Origin: Bolinopsis microptera
Lineage: Eukaryota; Ctenophora; Tentaculata; Lobata; Bolinopsidae
Direction of reading: 5' to 3'
Length of the DNA: 64,000 nucleotides
Assembly (NCBI RefSeq): GCF_026151205.1
Contig: NC_087080.1
Coordinates: 10,401,837 to 10,465,836 of the forward strand
A program made the position numbers and the translations under genes. The notes under the pieces were generated by a model. It saw only the letters and a program-made list of their open reading frames with translations, was not told the origin of the DNA and searched no databases. Of the stretch, positions 52,001 through 63,071 are shown one piece after another. Position 1 is the first letter of the stretch, and every line of letters begins with the position of its first letter.

Positions 52001-55000
52001 GGAGGATGATGAGGAGGACTCAGGAGGAGGAGGATAAGGATGAGAATGATCAGGAGGAGGATGAGGATGACTCAGGAGGAGGACTCAGGAGGTGGAGGAG
52101 GATGAGGAGGAGGACTCAGGAGGACTGAAGAGGAGGAGGAGGACTGATGAGGAGGAGAAGGAGGACTGAGGACGGGGAGGAGGAGGAGGAGGATTAAGAG
52201 GACGCGAGGACTAAGGACGAGGAGGACTGAGGAGGAGGATGAGAGCGAGGACGAGGAGGAGGACTGAGGAGGAGGACTGATAAGAAGAAAAAGGAGGAGG
52301 AGGAGGAGGACTGAGGAGGAGGACTGAGGATGAGGAGAAAGAGGACTGGGGGAGGACTGAGGAAGAGGAGGACTGGGGGAGGAGAAGGAGGAGGACTGGG
52401 GGAGGAGAAGGAGGATGATGAGGAGGAGGACTGAGGATGAGGAGGACTGAGGAGGAGGATGACTTAGGAGTAGAAGGAGGAGAAGGAGGAGGACTTAGGA
52501 GTAGGAGGAGAAGGAGGAGAAGGAGAGGGAGGAGGAGGACTGACGAGGAGGAGAAGGACTGAGGAGGAGGATGAGGATGAGGAGGACTGAGGAGGAGGAG
52601 GAGGAGGAGGACTGACGAGTAGGAAGAGGACTGGGGACTGAGGAGGACTAAGGAGGAGGATGAGGAGGAGGAGGCTGAGGAGGACTGACGAGTAGGAAGA
52701 GGACTGCGGACTGAGGAGGACTAAGGAGGAGTCGAGGATGAGGAGGATGAGGCTGAGGAGGAGGAGGACTGATGAGGAGAAGGAGGAGGAGGACTGAGGA
52801 GGAAGACTGAGGAGGATGAGGACGAGGACTAAGGATGAGGACTAGGAGGATGATAACGAGGGCTAAGGAAGAGGATTGATTAAGATGAGAAGGAAGAGGA
52901 GAAGGAGGAGGAGAAGGAGGAGGAGGACTGCGGAGGAGGAGGATAATGAGGAGAAGGAGGAGGAGGAGGAGGAGGCGATGACTCAGGAGGAGGACTCAGG
53001 AGGTGGAGGAGGATGAGGAGGAGGACTCAGGAGGAGAACTGAAGAGGAGGAGGAGGACTGATGATGAGGAGGAGAAAGAGGACTCCAAAGGAGGACTCAG
53101 GAGGAGGAAGAGGAGGAGGACTCAGGAGGAGGAAGAGGAGAAGGAGGAGGACTAATGACGAGGACGAGGACGACTAGTGGAGGACTGAGGATGAGGACTG
53201 ATGAGGAGGAGAAGGAGGAGGACTTAGGATTAGGATGATGAGGAGGAGGACTGAGGAGGAGGATGAGGAGGAGGAGACTGAGGAGGCGGAGGAGGATGAT
53301 GAGGAGGACTGAGGAGGAAGACTGACGAGGACGAGGACTAAGGACGAGGAGGAGGAGGAGAACGACTGAGCAGGAGGACTGATTAGGAGGAGGAGGAGGA
53401 GGAGGAGTCGACTGAGCAGGAGGACTGATTAGGAGGAGAAGGAGTCAGGAGGAGGAGGACGACTATGAGTAGGACTCAGAGGGGACTGAGGAGGAGGGTG
53501 AGGAAGAGGATGAGGACGAGGACGATTATGAGGAGGACAGAAGATGAGGACTGATGAGGAGGAGAAAGAGGAGGGGGATTAAGGAAGAAGAGGAGGATGA
53601 CTGAGGAGGAGGATGAGGAGGAGGAGTCAGGAGGAGGAGGACGACTATGAGGAGGACTGAGGAGGGCTGATGGGGAGGAGGAGGAGGAGGAGGAGGAGGA
53701 GAACTGGGAGTAGGACTGAGGAGGAGGAGGGGACTGAGGAGAAAGAGGAGGACGAGGAGGGGGCTGAGGAGGAGGAGGAGGACGAGGAGTCATGAAGAGG
53801 ACTGAAGAGGACTCAGGAGGAGAAGGACTCAGGAGGAGGAGGAAGACTTAGGAGGATGAGGAGGACTGATGAGAAGGAGGAGGAAGACTAGGGAGGAAGA
53901 GGACATCTAAATGTTTTGTCTGTTTTTGTCTGTTTTTATCCGTTTTTGTCCGCCCTACTTTTTGTCCGTTTTTAACATATAGGGTACCGAACGGACACAA
54001 AACATGATCCCCCAGCCAAGCATGTGTTACGATACAAATGTACTTGACTATACATTTAAGGTGCAGTGTACTAGTGATATTATGGTATGTTTAAAGACGG
54101 GACCACAAAATGACAAAATATAACCCGGTACCTAGTGTTGTACTAATACATAATAACAAGTAACAGGGATAAAATTAATGAGCAGAAACAATCGATCTCA
54201 CGTCAAGAGGCCAAAGCACCTGGGTCTGGGAGTACATGACAACTTCAACTAGTAGTGAGCATACTAGCCCCTGCAGTGGAAAAACACATAAAACATACTA
54301 TTGGAATGTCCAATTGGTTCGTTTTCTCATAACAATATAGCATATGTAGGGGTTCTGGTTGAATTATATCACTTCTGAGAGGTTTTAGAGATCGATTCTG
54401 TAAATTTCTCAATTTTCCGATTTTTCCGATTCCGATTTTGGCCTCATCAACCCTCATATCGGACATCGGGTTGGACCCCCCCCCCCCCCCCCCCCCAGTA
54501 AGTAGAATATATACGTTTTATAACTTTACAACACAATGTGTGTAATCTGTGTAAGTGACTAAAGTGACTCAATTTTAATCTGTCGAGGATTGCGATCCAG
54601 CTTGAGGAGCTATTATTATTAATTTGCCAAGATTCAACCTCTTTTCTTTTTAAAAATCAAATATTGATAGTATTAAAATACAAAGCATTATCAACTTGCA
54701 ACTGATAATAATAATTAAGAACTTTATGGTAATATTTGTAGGAAGAAAAATTAGGTCAAAAGTGAGATTCCACCTTGTGTTAGTTGTGTAAGCTTAAAAT
54801 ATGTAAATTGATTCACAATTATATAAGACTATTAATCGTATCTTTAAATGGGACTAAAACGTCTTGAATAAATACTTTGTGTTTAATGCTCATCACTACA
54901 CAGGCTGTAGCTAAGGCTAGGATTTTTCAAAAAGATTATGATATTGCCACTTACTAACTAAACGCCTGATTACAGGTCATAATATACCACGATATTATTA

Positions 55001-55576
55001 GATAAGAGTCCCATAAATAAAGTTAACTTTCTTATCCTTGTGCCTCGTGGAAATTGTAATATGGCACTTGGCAAAAGTGGCACAAAATAAAAATGACCAC
55101 AAAAATTGTGAAAAGTACCTGCAAAAGTTGGTTATCAGAATCATCCCCTCCTGTTACAAATGTTTTGTGAGACAGAAATGCCAAACCAGTCCCATTAGTT
55201 GTGAGAGGTGTTTTGGCAAGAAGCTTTATCTTTTCTGTTGAACACTCCCATAGACTAACTGATTTATTACTGGAACCTTTGCCAACTGAAAATAAAACAT
55301 TCGTTAGATTCGGTTTTGGAATTACCACAGATGCTGCAAAACAATATTATAATGATAAATTTCAAAATTCAAGGGGCACTGTACATTAAAACTCTATAGC
55401 TATAACTTTAGCCACTAGCCAGTGCCATTTAAAAGAAAAAATTAAAGAAATAACCAACAAAATACAAAATGTCTATCCGAACCTGTTACGCAAAGGCTTG
55501 CTCTGTCCAATACCGAATTACTCAAAGGAACCCACTTGACACAGCTTAGGTTCTCACCAACAAATTTTGTTGCCAT
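46038..55576 (-). CDS. NUP43: Nucleoporin Nup43, WD40 protein (7 exons, 332 aa)
   Basis: A WD40 beta-propeller subunit of the Nup107-160 (Y) complex, acting in the pore scaffold and at kinetochores in vertebrates. Exons 5' to 3': 55483-55576, 55119-55285, 48075-48200, 47661-47837, 47343-47466, 46819-46929, 46038-46237; total 999 nt, all GT-AG, phase closing. The N-terminus MATKFVGENLSCVKWVPL matches the human start in layout. WD blades include SVSLWEC, DNQLLQVWNV, GQVHCYDTRQQGEMP, SDGSLLIWDMRNN and AIWEVQFEKEKSDNLYTCSEDG. The tail VSPWLTPEISHQ ... LSINSFDVLQGKVVCG matches the Nup43 C-terminus. Human Nup43 is 380 aa, so this one is somewhat shorter. Intron 2 (48201-55118, 6.9 kb) hosts an antisense glycosyltransferase gene and a large repeat-filled element. 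Confidence 0.88.
47212..47342. repeat. CACTATAACTG 11-mer repeat
   Basis: About 12 units (CACTATAACTG, CACTACAACTT) in a NUP43 intron, directly beside the donor of the exon 47343-47466. Confidence 0.85.
48844..49842 (+). CDS. GT31-family glycosyltransferase, intronless, nested (332 aa)
   Basis: A predicted Golgi type II membrane enzyme of the beta-1,3-galactosyl/N-acetylglucosaminyl transferase family (GT31). ATG at 48844. Residues 8-22 form a signal anchor (YLACSIAFVVLLYFY). Family motifs follow: FKVMFVVGKTNE, DLYLVETMESTVALNEKLLWALR, FKYFIKTDHDTMID with the metal-binding DHD at 167-169, CKGGGYVISRDLV, and PFEDGLSGW at 238-246 (the ED motif). Several N-glycosylation sequons are present (NIS, NQT, NET, NIT, NVT). 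The length suits a short GT31 enzyme. It has one exon on the plus strand within NUP43 intron 2. The exact donor and acceptor sugars cannot be told from sequence. The lack of introns may reflect retroposition. Confidence 0.85.
   Translation: MRCFRARYLACSIAFVVLLYFYTDILPTIPQETIIITLKTSLKHDVMFEYVRGKQLEKIFMVIFIPSKPEAGKWREHVRTKGLNISLWNGNEFEGVPKECLRFKVMFVVGKTNENGYSDDLLHENSMHDDLYLVETMESTVALNEKLLWALRKSVEMFDFKYFIKTDHDTMIDLPNLVTGLNLAPRQNLYTGKCGIKLKSTPYNQTFDYCKGGGYVISRDLVQKITELNDNETDVPIPFEDGLSGWLISRVVQKHNITGALIPKHDDNVLQNVTDSTNLFFIKWFYHYLKLLHWLDKTFECRRQADPVLCPSMKYKYLTRWKNDGVECVCNE
50102..54495. mobile_element. hAT-like element carrying the polypurine module
   Basis: 4.4 kb with inverted tips GGGGGTCCAACCCGAT and the complement, flanked by the perfect 8-bp duplication CAGTAAGT (50094-50101 and 54496-54503). 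Subterminal words TTCCGAT and CCGATTTTGGCCTCA recur at both ends, with CAACCCTCATATCGG. Almost all of the interior is the polypurine module 50727-54012. No transposase ORF. Confidence 0.85.
50727..54012 (-). repeat. Polypurine module, 3.2-kb GAGGAGGAC-type array
   Basis: About 50727-53905 is nearly pure purine on the plus strand, built of GAGGAGGAC/TGAGGAGGA words with GACGAGGAC variants. It ends in CATCTAAATGT, a hairpin of TTTTTGTCCG-type words and CATGATCCCCC. This is the same module as 35746-38795, in the opposite orientation. The long mirror-type purine tract has triplex (H-DNA) potential. Open frames within it are artefacts. Confidence 0.85.
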
Positions 55577-55808
55577 AACCTCCCTAAAGCAATGGAACAT
55601 GTTGAAGTCAAGCTGGAGAGCTTAGGGATAACGCACAGATTTTATTTCTACTAGACAAATGAGAGTATGTCTGGTGTCTTGTTCCTGGGCGATTATGCAT
55701 TTAGACTTTGATGATAACCCAAGATAAAGATATTCTGTGATTGGAATTATGAAAAATCTGTACAGGAAAAAAGTTAGGGGCTATAACCCTTTACTCCTTT
55801 CTTTGGAA

Positions 55809-55991
55809 TACTGATAGTTGGTTAATCTCCGGTTGGAAGAGACAAGGACAAATGAAACAGTAAGTTAGGAATGTAGGCAAGTTTTCAACGCCATCTTCAG
55901 GCTCAAATTATTTGTTATATAGTTGTGTTGAAAGTATTAAAACTGTTTCACTTGTCCTAGTCTCTTCCAACCGGATATTATCCAACTATCA
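55809..55991. mobile_element. Small inverted-repeat element upstream of NUP43
   Basis: Arms of about 45 bp share ATACTGATAGTTGG and CCGGTTGGAAGAGAC with their complements, around a short centre. No clear target duplication. It lies 233 bp upstream of the NUP43 start codon. Confidence 0.55.
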
Positions 55992-56079
55992 GTATTTCAA
56001 TCATGAGACTAATAAACAGCGAACTACTCCATCATTTGATTTTCCTTTCCTTGGAATGAACACATTGAAGCTTTAGTAT

Positions 56080-56275
56080 CCAAAGCTAACAAGATGATAT
56101 GTTGGATTATTTAAAGAAATATCATTATTTAAAGGAAGAAATTTGTAATGATAATTATCTACAATGCATTGATAAGACCACATCTAGAGTATTGTGTTCA
56201 ATTGTGGAACCCATTTGCGGCTCATGGAAATTGGAAGATCATCTTGGAGCTGGAGAGTGTGTAGATGCAGAGGTA
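56080..56275 (+). pseudogene. LINE reverse-transcriptase tail fragment
   Basis: A conceptual translation contains IDKTTSRVLCS in one frame, and ALIRPHLEYCVQLWNP in another, which is a typical non-LTR (CR1/Jockey-like) C-terminal signature. The frame is broken soon after. Confidence 0.6.
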
Positions 56276-56412
56276 GTTTCCTCATCTGATTGATGAGGTG
56301 GGTACTCTTCCACATTGGCTTAACGAAGGCCCCGTTGATCTGCTGTGCGGCGCCAAATCTTCGTTTAAATGTGGGACAATTTGAAAAACTTAACTGCAGT
56401 AATAGCAAAACT

Positions 56413-57023
56413 GGGCAGTATCGAGATAGCCCGACCACGGTCCGGGACCACTGTCCGCGGACCACTGTCTGCGGACCACTGTCTACCAGATCATATTACT
56501 GTATAATAACAGTATCCCCTGAATCAAGCAGGGTTCACATCATCCCCTGAGTCAAGCAGGGTTCACATCATCGCACGCGAATTCCAATCAGAAGCTTGGG
56601 TTGGCTCTGGAGACGATGAGGGTTTTACCAGCTTGAGTCCACTTGTCGAGAGGTGAGATAGGTTTGCAGATAGGGTCGCAGGGTAGGGCTGAGTTCATCC
56701 GTTTCGTTTTCTCTGAGACCATAGTTGTAGTTGTTCAAGAAGGAGTTGATGATAGAAATGATTGATGCAGTCTGATAATAGTTATTCTTTATATATTGCA
56801 TGATGTGAACTGATCTCGTAAGGTTGCTTAATCGTTTAATAAGCCTTGACACCACCGCTGATTGGAATTCGCGTGCGATGATGTGAACCCTGCTTGACTC
56901 AGGGGATGATGTGAACCCTGCTTGATTCAGGGGATACTGTTATTATACAGTAATATGATCTGGTAGACAGTGGTCCGCGGACAGTGGTCCGCGGACCGTG
57001 GTCGGGCTATCTCGATACTGCCC
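56413..57023. mobile_element. 611-bp inverted-repeat element
   Basis: Arms of about 175 bp start GGGCAGTATCGAGATAGCCC. AAAACT flanks both ends (56407-56412 and 57024-57029), a possible 6-bp target duplication. Internal direct repeats contain GGGTTCACATCATC. Non-coding. Confidence 0.7.
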
Positions 57024-57416
57024 AAAACTGTGCGTTTTGCTCTAGAAACACATTTTTTAGAGATTTTGCCGGCGTTTCCTCTGAAATCACCTAATTTGTC
57101 TGAAATCCTCAATTTGACAATGGTGGCTGAACATGGCCTACATGATGATGGAGCTTTCAAAGTTATCAGCAGTTTAGAAGATTGTGAAGTGTGGAATGAG
57201 TCAATCCAGACTACATCTGGTGTCAAACAGTATATGTTGTAAGAATGGTACTCTTATTAAGACACTCCACAGTTATGTTCTCCCGGAGATAGACCATACT
57301 GGAAAAAACTCCTTCTGGCCGTTAAGAACTTTGAGACAGTTAAGTTCTAAGTTTTAAAGTTAAATTGGAATGATTCAAGAAAGAGATGATTTACAAGAGT
57401 TTAAGAAAGAGATGAT

Positions 57417-57440
57417 TAGATTAGATTAGATTAGATTAAG
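57417..57440. repeat. Short GATTA repeat
   Basis: Four to five units of AGATT/GATTA within a stretch with no gene. Confidence 0.8.
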
Positions 57441-58876
57441 AATAATGACATAAACATCATCACTAGTTTTTTAAACATTCTTTCTGATTTCCTAATTATC
57501 AGAACTGTGAACATCTCACAGCCTTCGTCATTCAAAACAAACAAATTCTATAACTAACATAATTGTCATAATTTATTTACATATAGTAGAGATTAAATTA
57601 ATAAGTTATTTAAAAAGTTTAAAAAGTTAAAAACCCTTAATTAAAAAATAAAATAAAAACAAATTCATGAGATATTTATTCCCTTTCTCTTGGCAACACA
57701 CGGATTTTTATATAAATATTGGACTTGTTGCTTCTTCTTTTCGATATAATTTACACCCTCTATTTTTGCTAAAACTATATTTGACACTTCCCAAAAGTTG
57801 CCTGTGTCTACTAAATTATTAGTCTTTTTAAATTCTTCAAGATTAATTTTAAAATCAATAACAGACACTGAATTTCTAACAAAAGATGGCAATTTAGCAT
57901 CCGATCGTGCTAAATAACTTTACGCTCAAACTTCGAAATGTTTCTAAACGGACCCCCGACAGTTGAAACAAACTTCAATCGATATATTTTTGGATGCTGA
58001 AGAATAGCCCCTCAATTAATAATATAGCAACATAAATAATAAATAAGCAATAAATGAGTTTTAATACTTTCAACACTACTATATAACAAATAATTTGAGA
58101 TTATGTGACTGATTAAATGCTGAAGATAAAAGAAATATATTCATTTTGCTAAGATTATGTTTGCGTTTCATTGCTCAACAGCTGTTCGAAGGATCAAATT
58201 TAAGAACATAAATATTTCAAACTATATACACATAATGGATGATGATTTATCACTCTACACTCGACTGTCACGTGACTTTTTCAACCCGTTCTCTAGCTGG
58301 TTCTGAACGACTTTTAGAAACTCTAACCCTCTAATCTGATCCCAACCCTAACTCTAACTCAATCCTTAACAAAAACATATGCTAAAACCCTAACCCTAAC
58401 GAGAAATTAGACTAACTTCCTTATACGGTCATATCACGTGATCGAGACAGTTTTTCGCCAATATCTCGTCAGGGGAGCATTTTAACCCTAAGTAAAATAC
58501 AATTTTTAAGTAAAATACAATTTTTATTTTCCACAGAAGAATCAATACATATTGAATTATAAATATCCGATAATTCCATTAATAATCATTAAAGTTGCTT
58601 TGTCATTTGTAAAATCAACGCTGAACGCGCGCGGCATTTTTTCTGCAGCTGCCTGGCTTCAAGCTATGTCATGGGGGTGATTCGGAATGGTTATTCGGTA
58701 AAATGGTTATTTCGACTATAAATATTTGAACTAAATATGAATTGATTGTGGGTATAAAATACAAATTTATTAAAAATTTTGTTTTATTACCAATTACTCG
58801 TATAAATTTCTTCAAAGTAGCTGGATCAGTCCATTAAAAATGAACAAATGCCATAATTAATGTGTAATGGTTAAGT

Positions 58877-60081
58877 TAGGCTATCCACTCCGATAATCGT
58901 AACCGATAATTATCTCCGATAATTCGTTTAAAAAAGTTATCTGTTTATCTAGATAAAACATATTTTTATCGGTATAAAAATTTACTAGATATTACCGAAA
59001 ATACTGCCACAATACCGTAAAATTGTAAAAAAATATTAGTGTTTTTGCCTTTCCAAGTAATCCAAGAAACAGTCCCAAACGTTTTCTAGTATGATATAAG
59101 AGGTGGTTTACTTAGATGTGAGGTTTATTTACATTTGTATACCTATGGAACTGTAGAACTGTATGAACTGTTGAAATCCAGAGAAGGTTATTGACATTGT
59201 TCTCTTGAGGGTATTGGCGTTTTACCTTATAATTATTCTGGAAACGGGAACGAGCATGTTACTGTTAACAAGAGTCAAAATTACCGGCAGGGCACTCAAT
59301 TGAATTCTGTAAGTGTTCTGGGCGTGAAACATTGTCTTCAGGAGAAGAAATCTGTTGCTCCAAGTTATCAACAGGATAAGAAAACGGTTCACTGAATCAC
59401 TTTAAATGCTTGACTGTTTCGAGGAGAATTGGTATTTGGTGCACTACTGTTCTCAGGAGAAGGAAACCAGTGGTTTACTGTTTTGAAGAGAACTGGTGCG
59501 TTATTGTTCTCAGGAGAAGAAAACCGGTGGTCTACTGTTTTGAAGAGAACTAGTGCGTTACTGTTCTCAGGAAAAGAAAACCGGTGGGGTCTACTGTTTT
59601 GAAGAGAACTAGTGCGTTACTGTTCTCAGGAAAAGGAAACCGTTGGTTGAAGAGAACTAGTGCGTTACTGTTCTCAGGAAAAGAAAACCGGTGGGGTCTA
59701 CTGTTTTGAAAAGAACTTGTGCGTTACTGTTCTCAGGAGAAGGAAACCGTTGGTCTACTGTTTTGAAGAGAACTGGTACACTACTGTTCTTAGGAGAAGA
59801 AAACCGTTGGTCTACTGTTTTGAAGAAAACTGGTACACTTCTGCTCCCCGGAGAAGAAAACTGATGCTCTAATATTTTCAAAAGAAAGGAAGTGGTACTT
59901 TAGCAAGATTACTGGTAAACAGTAATAAAAGTCGACAATTAGTTTTTGCGAAATTCGGAAAACATTTTGGCTTTGGCCTTCAGCAGAAAAATCATCGGTT
60001 TTATCGGTTTTATCTAGATAAAACCTAAATATTTATCTGTTTATCTAGATAAAAGATTTCATACCGATAATGGATAGCCTA
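58877..60081. mobile_element. hAT-like element carrying a 60-bp tandem repeat
   Basis: 1.2 kb with inverted tips TAGGCTATCCA, flanked by the perfect 8-bp duplication GGTTAAGT (58869-58876 and 60082-60089). The subterminal parts repeat CCGATAA and TTATCTAGATAAA words. The core is the 60-bp array 59440-59890. No transposase ORF. Confidence 0.85.
59440..59890. repeat. About 60-bp tandem repeat, roughly 7 units
   Basis: The unit reads roughly TACTGTTCTCAGGAGAAG, AAACCGGTGGTCTACTG, TTTTGAAGAGAACT. Overlapping open frames on both strands are repeat products. Confidence 0.9.
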
Positions 60082-61124
60082 GGTTAAGTATTGTATTGGG
60101 TTGTAGGTTTATAATTTACCAAGATCAAGACGCGCGCCGAGTTGGACTCGTCGACGGTCTTGACTATTACTTTACTCTATCCAGAGCCCTCTCGCTTGCA
60201 GTACGCGTAGACTCATGGCTAGGTGAAAATATCACTTGTTAAGGATTGCAGATTGGGTTATGGTTAGTGTTGGGGTCAAAGTAAAGGGTTTAGTTTCATG
60301 GGTTTTTAATAGACCCTTAGGGCTTATATCTACAAAGCATGTTTAATGTTTAAGTAAGGTCATGTGATAATCAAGTGTTAACAGCAAACAGTTAACGGGT
60401 GATACTCGCAAAATTGCTTTATCCAGATTTGAGATTCCAGAACCCTTGCGCTTGCAGTAGCGCGCGCCCAATTCCCGCATGGCCGGACGCCGGTGCAAAC
60501 GCACATGGTCATATAAGGTGAACTCGCAAAATACTTGTTTCAAATATTATGCGAGTCCAACTCGGCACACGTTTTGCTAGGTTTGAGGTTATAAACCTAC
60601 AAGTCAAGTGTAAAGTGATTTGGAAGGGGAGGCATCGTCAATCAAAATATATAGCCGCGTTTGCATTTTTTTCGAAATACAAACAACTTGTCATACGTTG
60701 CAGAGCCGCCGCTGTATCGTAGTCACGATACAGTCACCTAGTGAAACGACAATGTATTAAGCTTTCTGTTACTGGGCCGCGTTCAGCCTGTCATTCCGGA
60801 TGATGATTAATCACTCTACACTCGACTGTCACGTGACTTTTTAAACCCGTTCTCTAGCTGGCCCTGAACGACTTTTCGAAACCCTAACCCTCTTATCTGA
60901 TCCCAACCCTAACCCTAACCCAATCCCTAACAAAAGCATATGCTGAAACCCTTACCCTAACGAGAAATTCGACCAACTTCCTTATACGGTCATATCACGT
61001 GATCAAGACAGTTTTTCGCCAATATCTCGGCAGGGGAGCATTTTAACCATATGTCATGGGGGGTGATTCTGAATCAGCGTCCGAAAATACATGGATTCAA
61101 TTTGGTTTCAACTGTCGGGGGCCC

Positions 61125-63071
61125 TTTCAGAACAGTCTCGTAGATCGACTGTAGAGTGATTTAGCACACTCGTGTCATTCCGCCAAATCTCTATATGTTA
61201 ATAAACATTATAGCCTGAGGTTCGCTCTAACCAGTGCCCTCTCGGCCTCTCGCTTGCTGTAGCGCGCGACCGCCGAAGGCGGCAAAGGACTTCAACTTGT
61301 GAAACAAGCGCGTCACGCAGTACGCTTGACCATTGTTAATGATCTGGCCCGGCGCGCGCTACTTCGAAGAAATTTAGACGAGTAACATCCGTCAAGCAGT
61401 ACGCGTATGCAGTACCAAGTACATGGCTATGCGAAGCCTGAGGTCCCCAGGTCACAGGTAAGCTTTCTGTAGAGATATAAACTGCGCCTTAAAATCATGA
61501 ACAAGAAATGCGGCCGCTTAATTGACGACGCGATGTCAATTCATCGCAGCTCGGCGAGGCCAAGTAGCGCATTTTGCCGATCTAGCGAGGTTGCGAAAAG
61601 CATAATTGAGTGCGCGGCGCGGCCCAGTAACGCATCGCGCTACAAGTACAATGCAGCCGCATGATAACCCTTGTCTTTGACTCTTTTGTGCCTCCGGCAC
61701 TTTGAGTCATGGATCGGGAAAAATTGAAAATATTACCCCAGGCAAAGCTCTGTGAAACTGAAGTCAAAACACAAAAGTAGCGCGCGCCTGGTTAATTATT
61801 ATATTTATACTGTATATATGATATAGTTGATGAGTTGTGAGTGTATTTTTGCAACACAAGTAATATTTGTCATCTGTATTTATCTATTTGTCTTGAAAAA
61901 GTGTTGGTTTGTGGTTGAAAATGAGAATTCAGAATTATCTCAGGGTTTCTACTCAATTACTCAACAGCTAATACATAATAATCTGCAGTCCTTCACGTTC
62001 AGGATACAAAAGTGGTAATTTGTAATTATGAATTAGTTTTATTGAATACACAATATTAGTAATCCTGAAATGCTCGCTACATAAACCTTCTCATCCCTTT
62101 CGAATTTCGATACTAACATTCTATATCATTAGTCATAAGCATGGCACGTTCCATACTATGATATAATATTGATACAATTTATCTTTAAGTGTTGGGTGAT
62201 TATAAATTTAAATTTTTGGGTCAACAATCGTCATTGTTCAACTGCGGGACCAGTGCCATTAAAAAGTAAAACAAATCATATTATGTTTCAACAAAGTTCT
62301 CATAATATTTATTGACATATTAATTTATCAACCAAAATCGGTATAAAAATATAACATGTTATCGATCCTCAGAAAGATACATACAAGTGATATACACGTT
62401 TGCTGATGAGTATTACTACTGGAAATGAAAAGTCTGCAAAAATAACTGGATGTGATGGTTGACAGTTTGAGTTAAAGCGTTCACCTTTTGATTGAAAATC
62501 TCTTAAACACTTTACAATTTATTTTGAGACATTAAACGGAAATCAAAAACAAACAACAGAAAAAAAGGGTTATTTTTTAACGATTTTGTGTTGGCCATCT
62601 TCCAACCAACATTCCCAAAACAAAACAAAGTTATTTATAGTCGCAGGTATCTCATGCGCACGTTTTGAAACTACATAACCATTAACAATTAAATTCTAAC
62701 AATCAATTTGCTGTCCTCACCTAATACAGAATATACACTTTCACGTGCAACGATTAAATAAATTGTCCAATTACAACAACCGACGTTTTGTAGACGTTGC
62801 GGCCGCCTGGATATCCATCTCCGTATGGATTCCATAATGTCATCTCTCAATCAGCCGAAAGTCTCAATGCAGATAACGAAAGTTCCCTTGTTTTTCTACT
62901 GCGACTGAACAAACACATTCTGTGTTTTACATCACAATTCTCAACTTCCTGTTTCTCTCTAATAATATCGCACATGAATATTACAGTTAATGTTCATGTT
63001 ACACTGCTGCTGCTACTGACAAAGTCTGGAGTTAATCACGTGACATGCTCACGTTACAGTCACGTGAGTGC
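61125..63071. other. Intergenic sequence without a supported gene
   Basis: It lies downstream of the anillin-like gene. There are GCGCGC-rich words at 61260-61800 that resemble parts of the preceding composite element. No coding or RNA feature was recognised; part is presumably 3' UTR of the anillin-like gene. Confidence 0.5.

Larger units (their letters stand above)
57950..61124. mobile_element. 3.2-kb composite inverted-repeat element
   Basis: Inverted tips GGACCCCCGACAGTTGAAAC and GGGCCCCCGACAGTTGAAAC (complement) face each other. The flanks TTTCTAAAC and TTTCAGAAC are similar over 9 bp, a possible aged Mutator-like duplication. Inside, about 58235-58500 and 60800-61045 are diverged direct repeats (both with CACTCTACACTCGACTGTCA, degenerate telomere-like CTAACCC and TTCGCCAATATCTCG). 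A hAT-like element (58877-60081) is nested in it. Confidence 0.5.

Noticed and set aside
51145-53793. Ser/Pro-rich open frames on the minus strand
   Set aside because: Products of the polypurine array.
57665-57892. 75-codon minus-strand open frame
   Set aside because: Possibly a degraded repeat protein, but no motif I can name.
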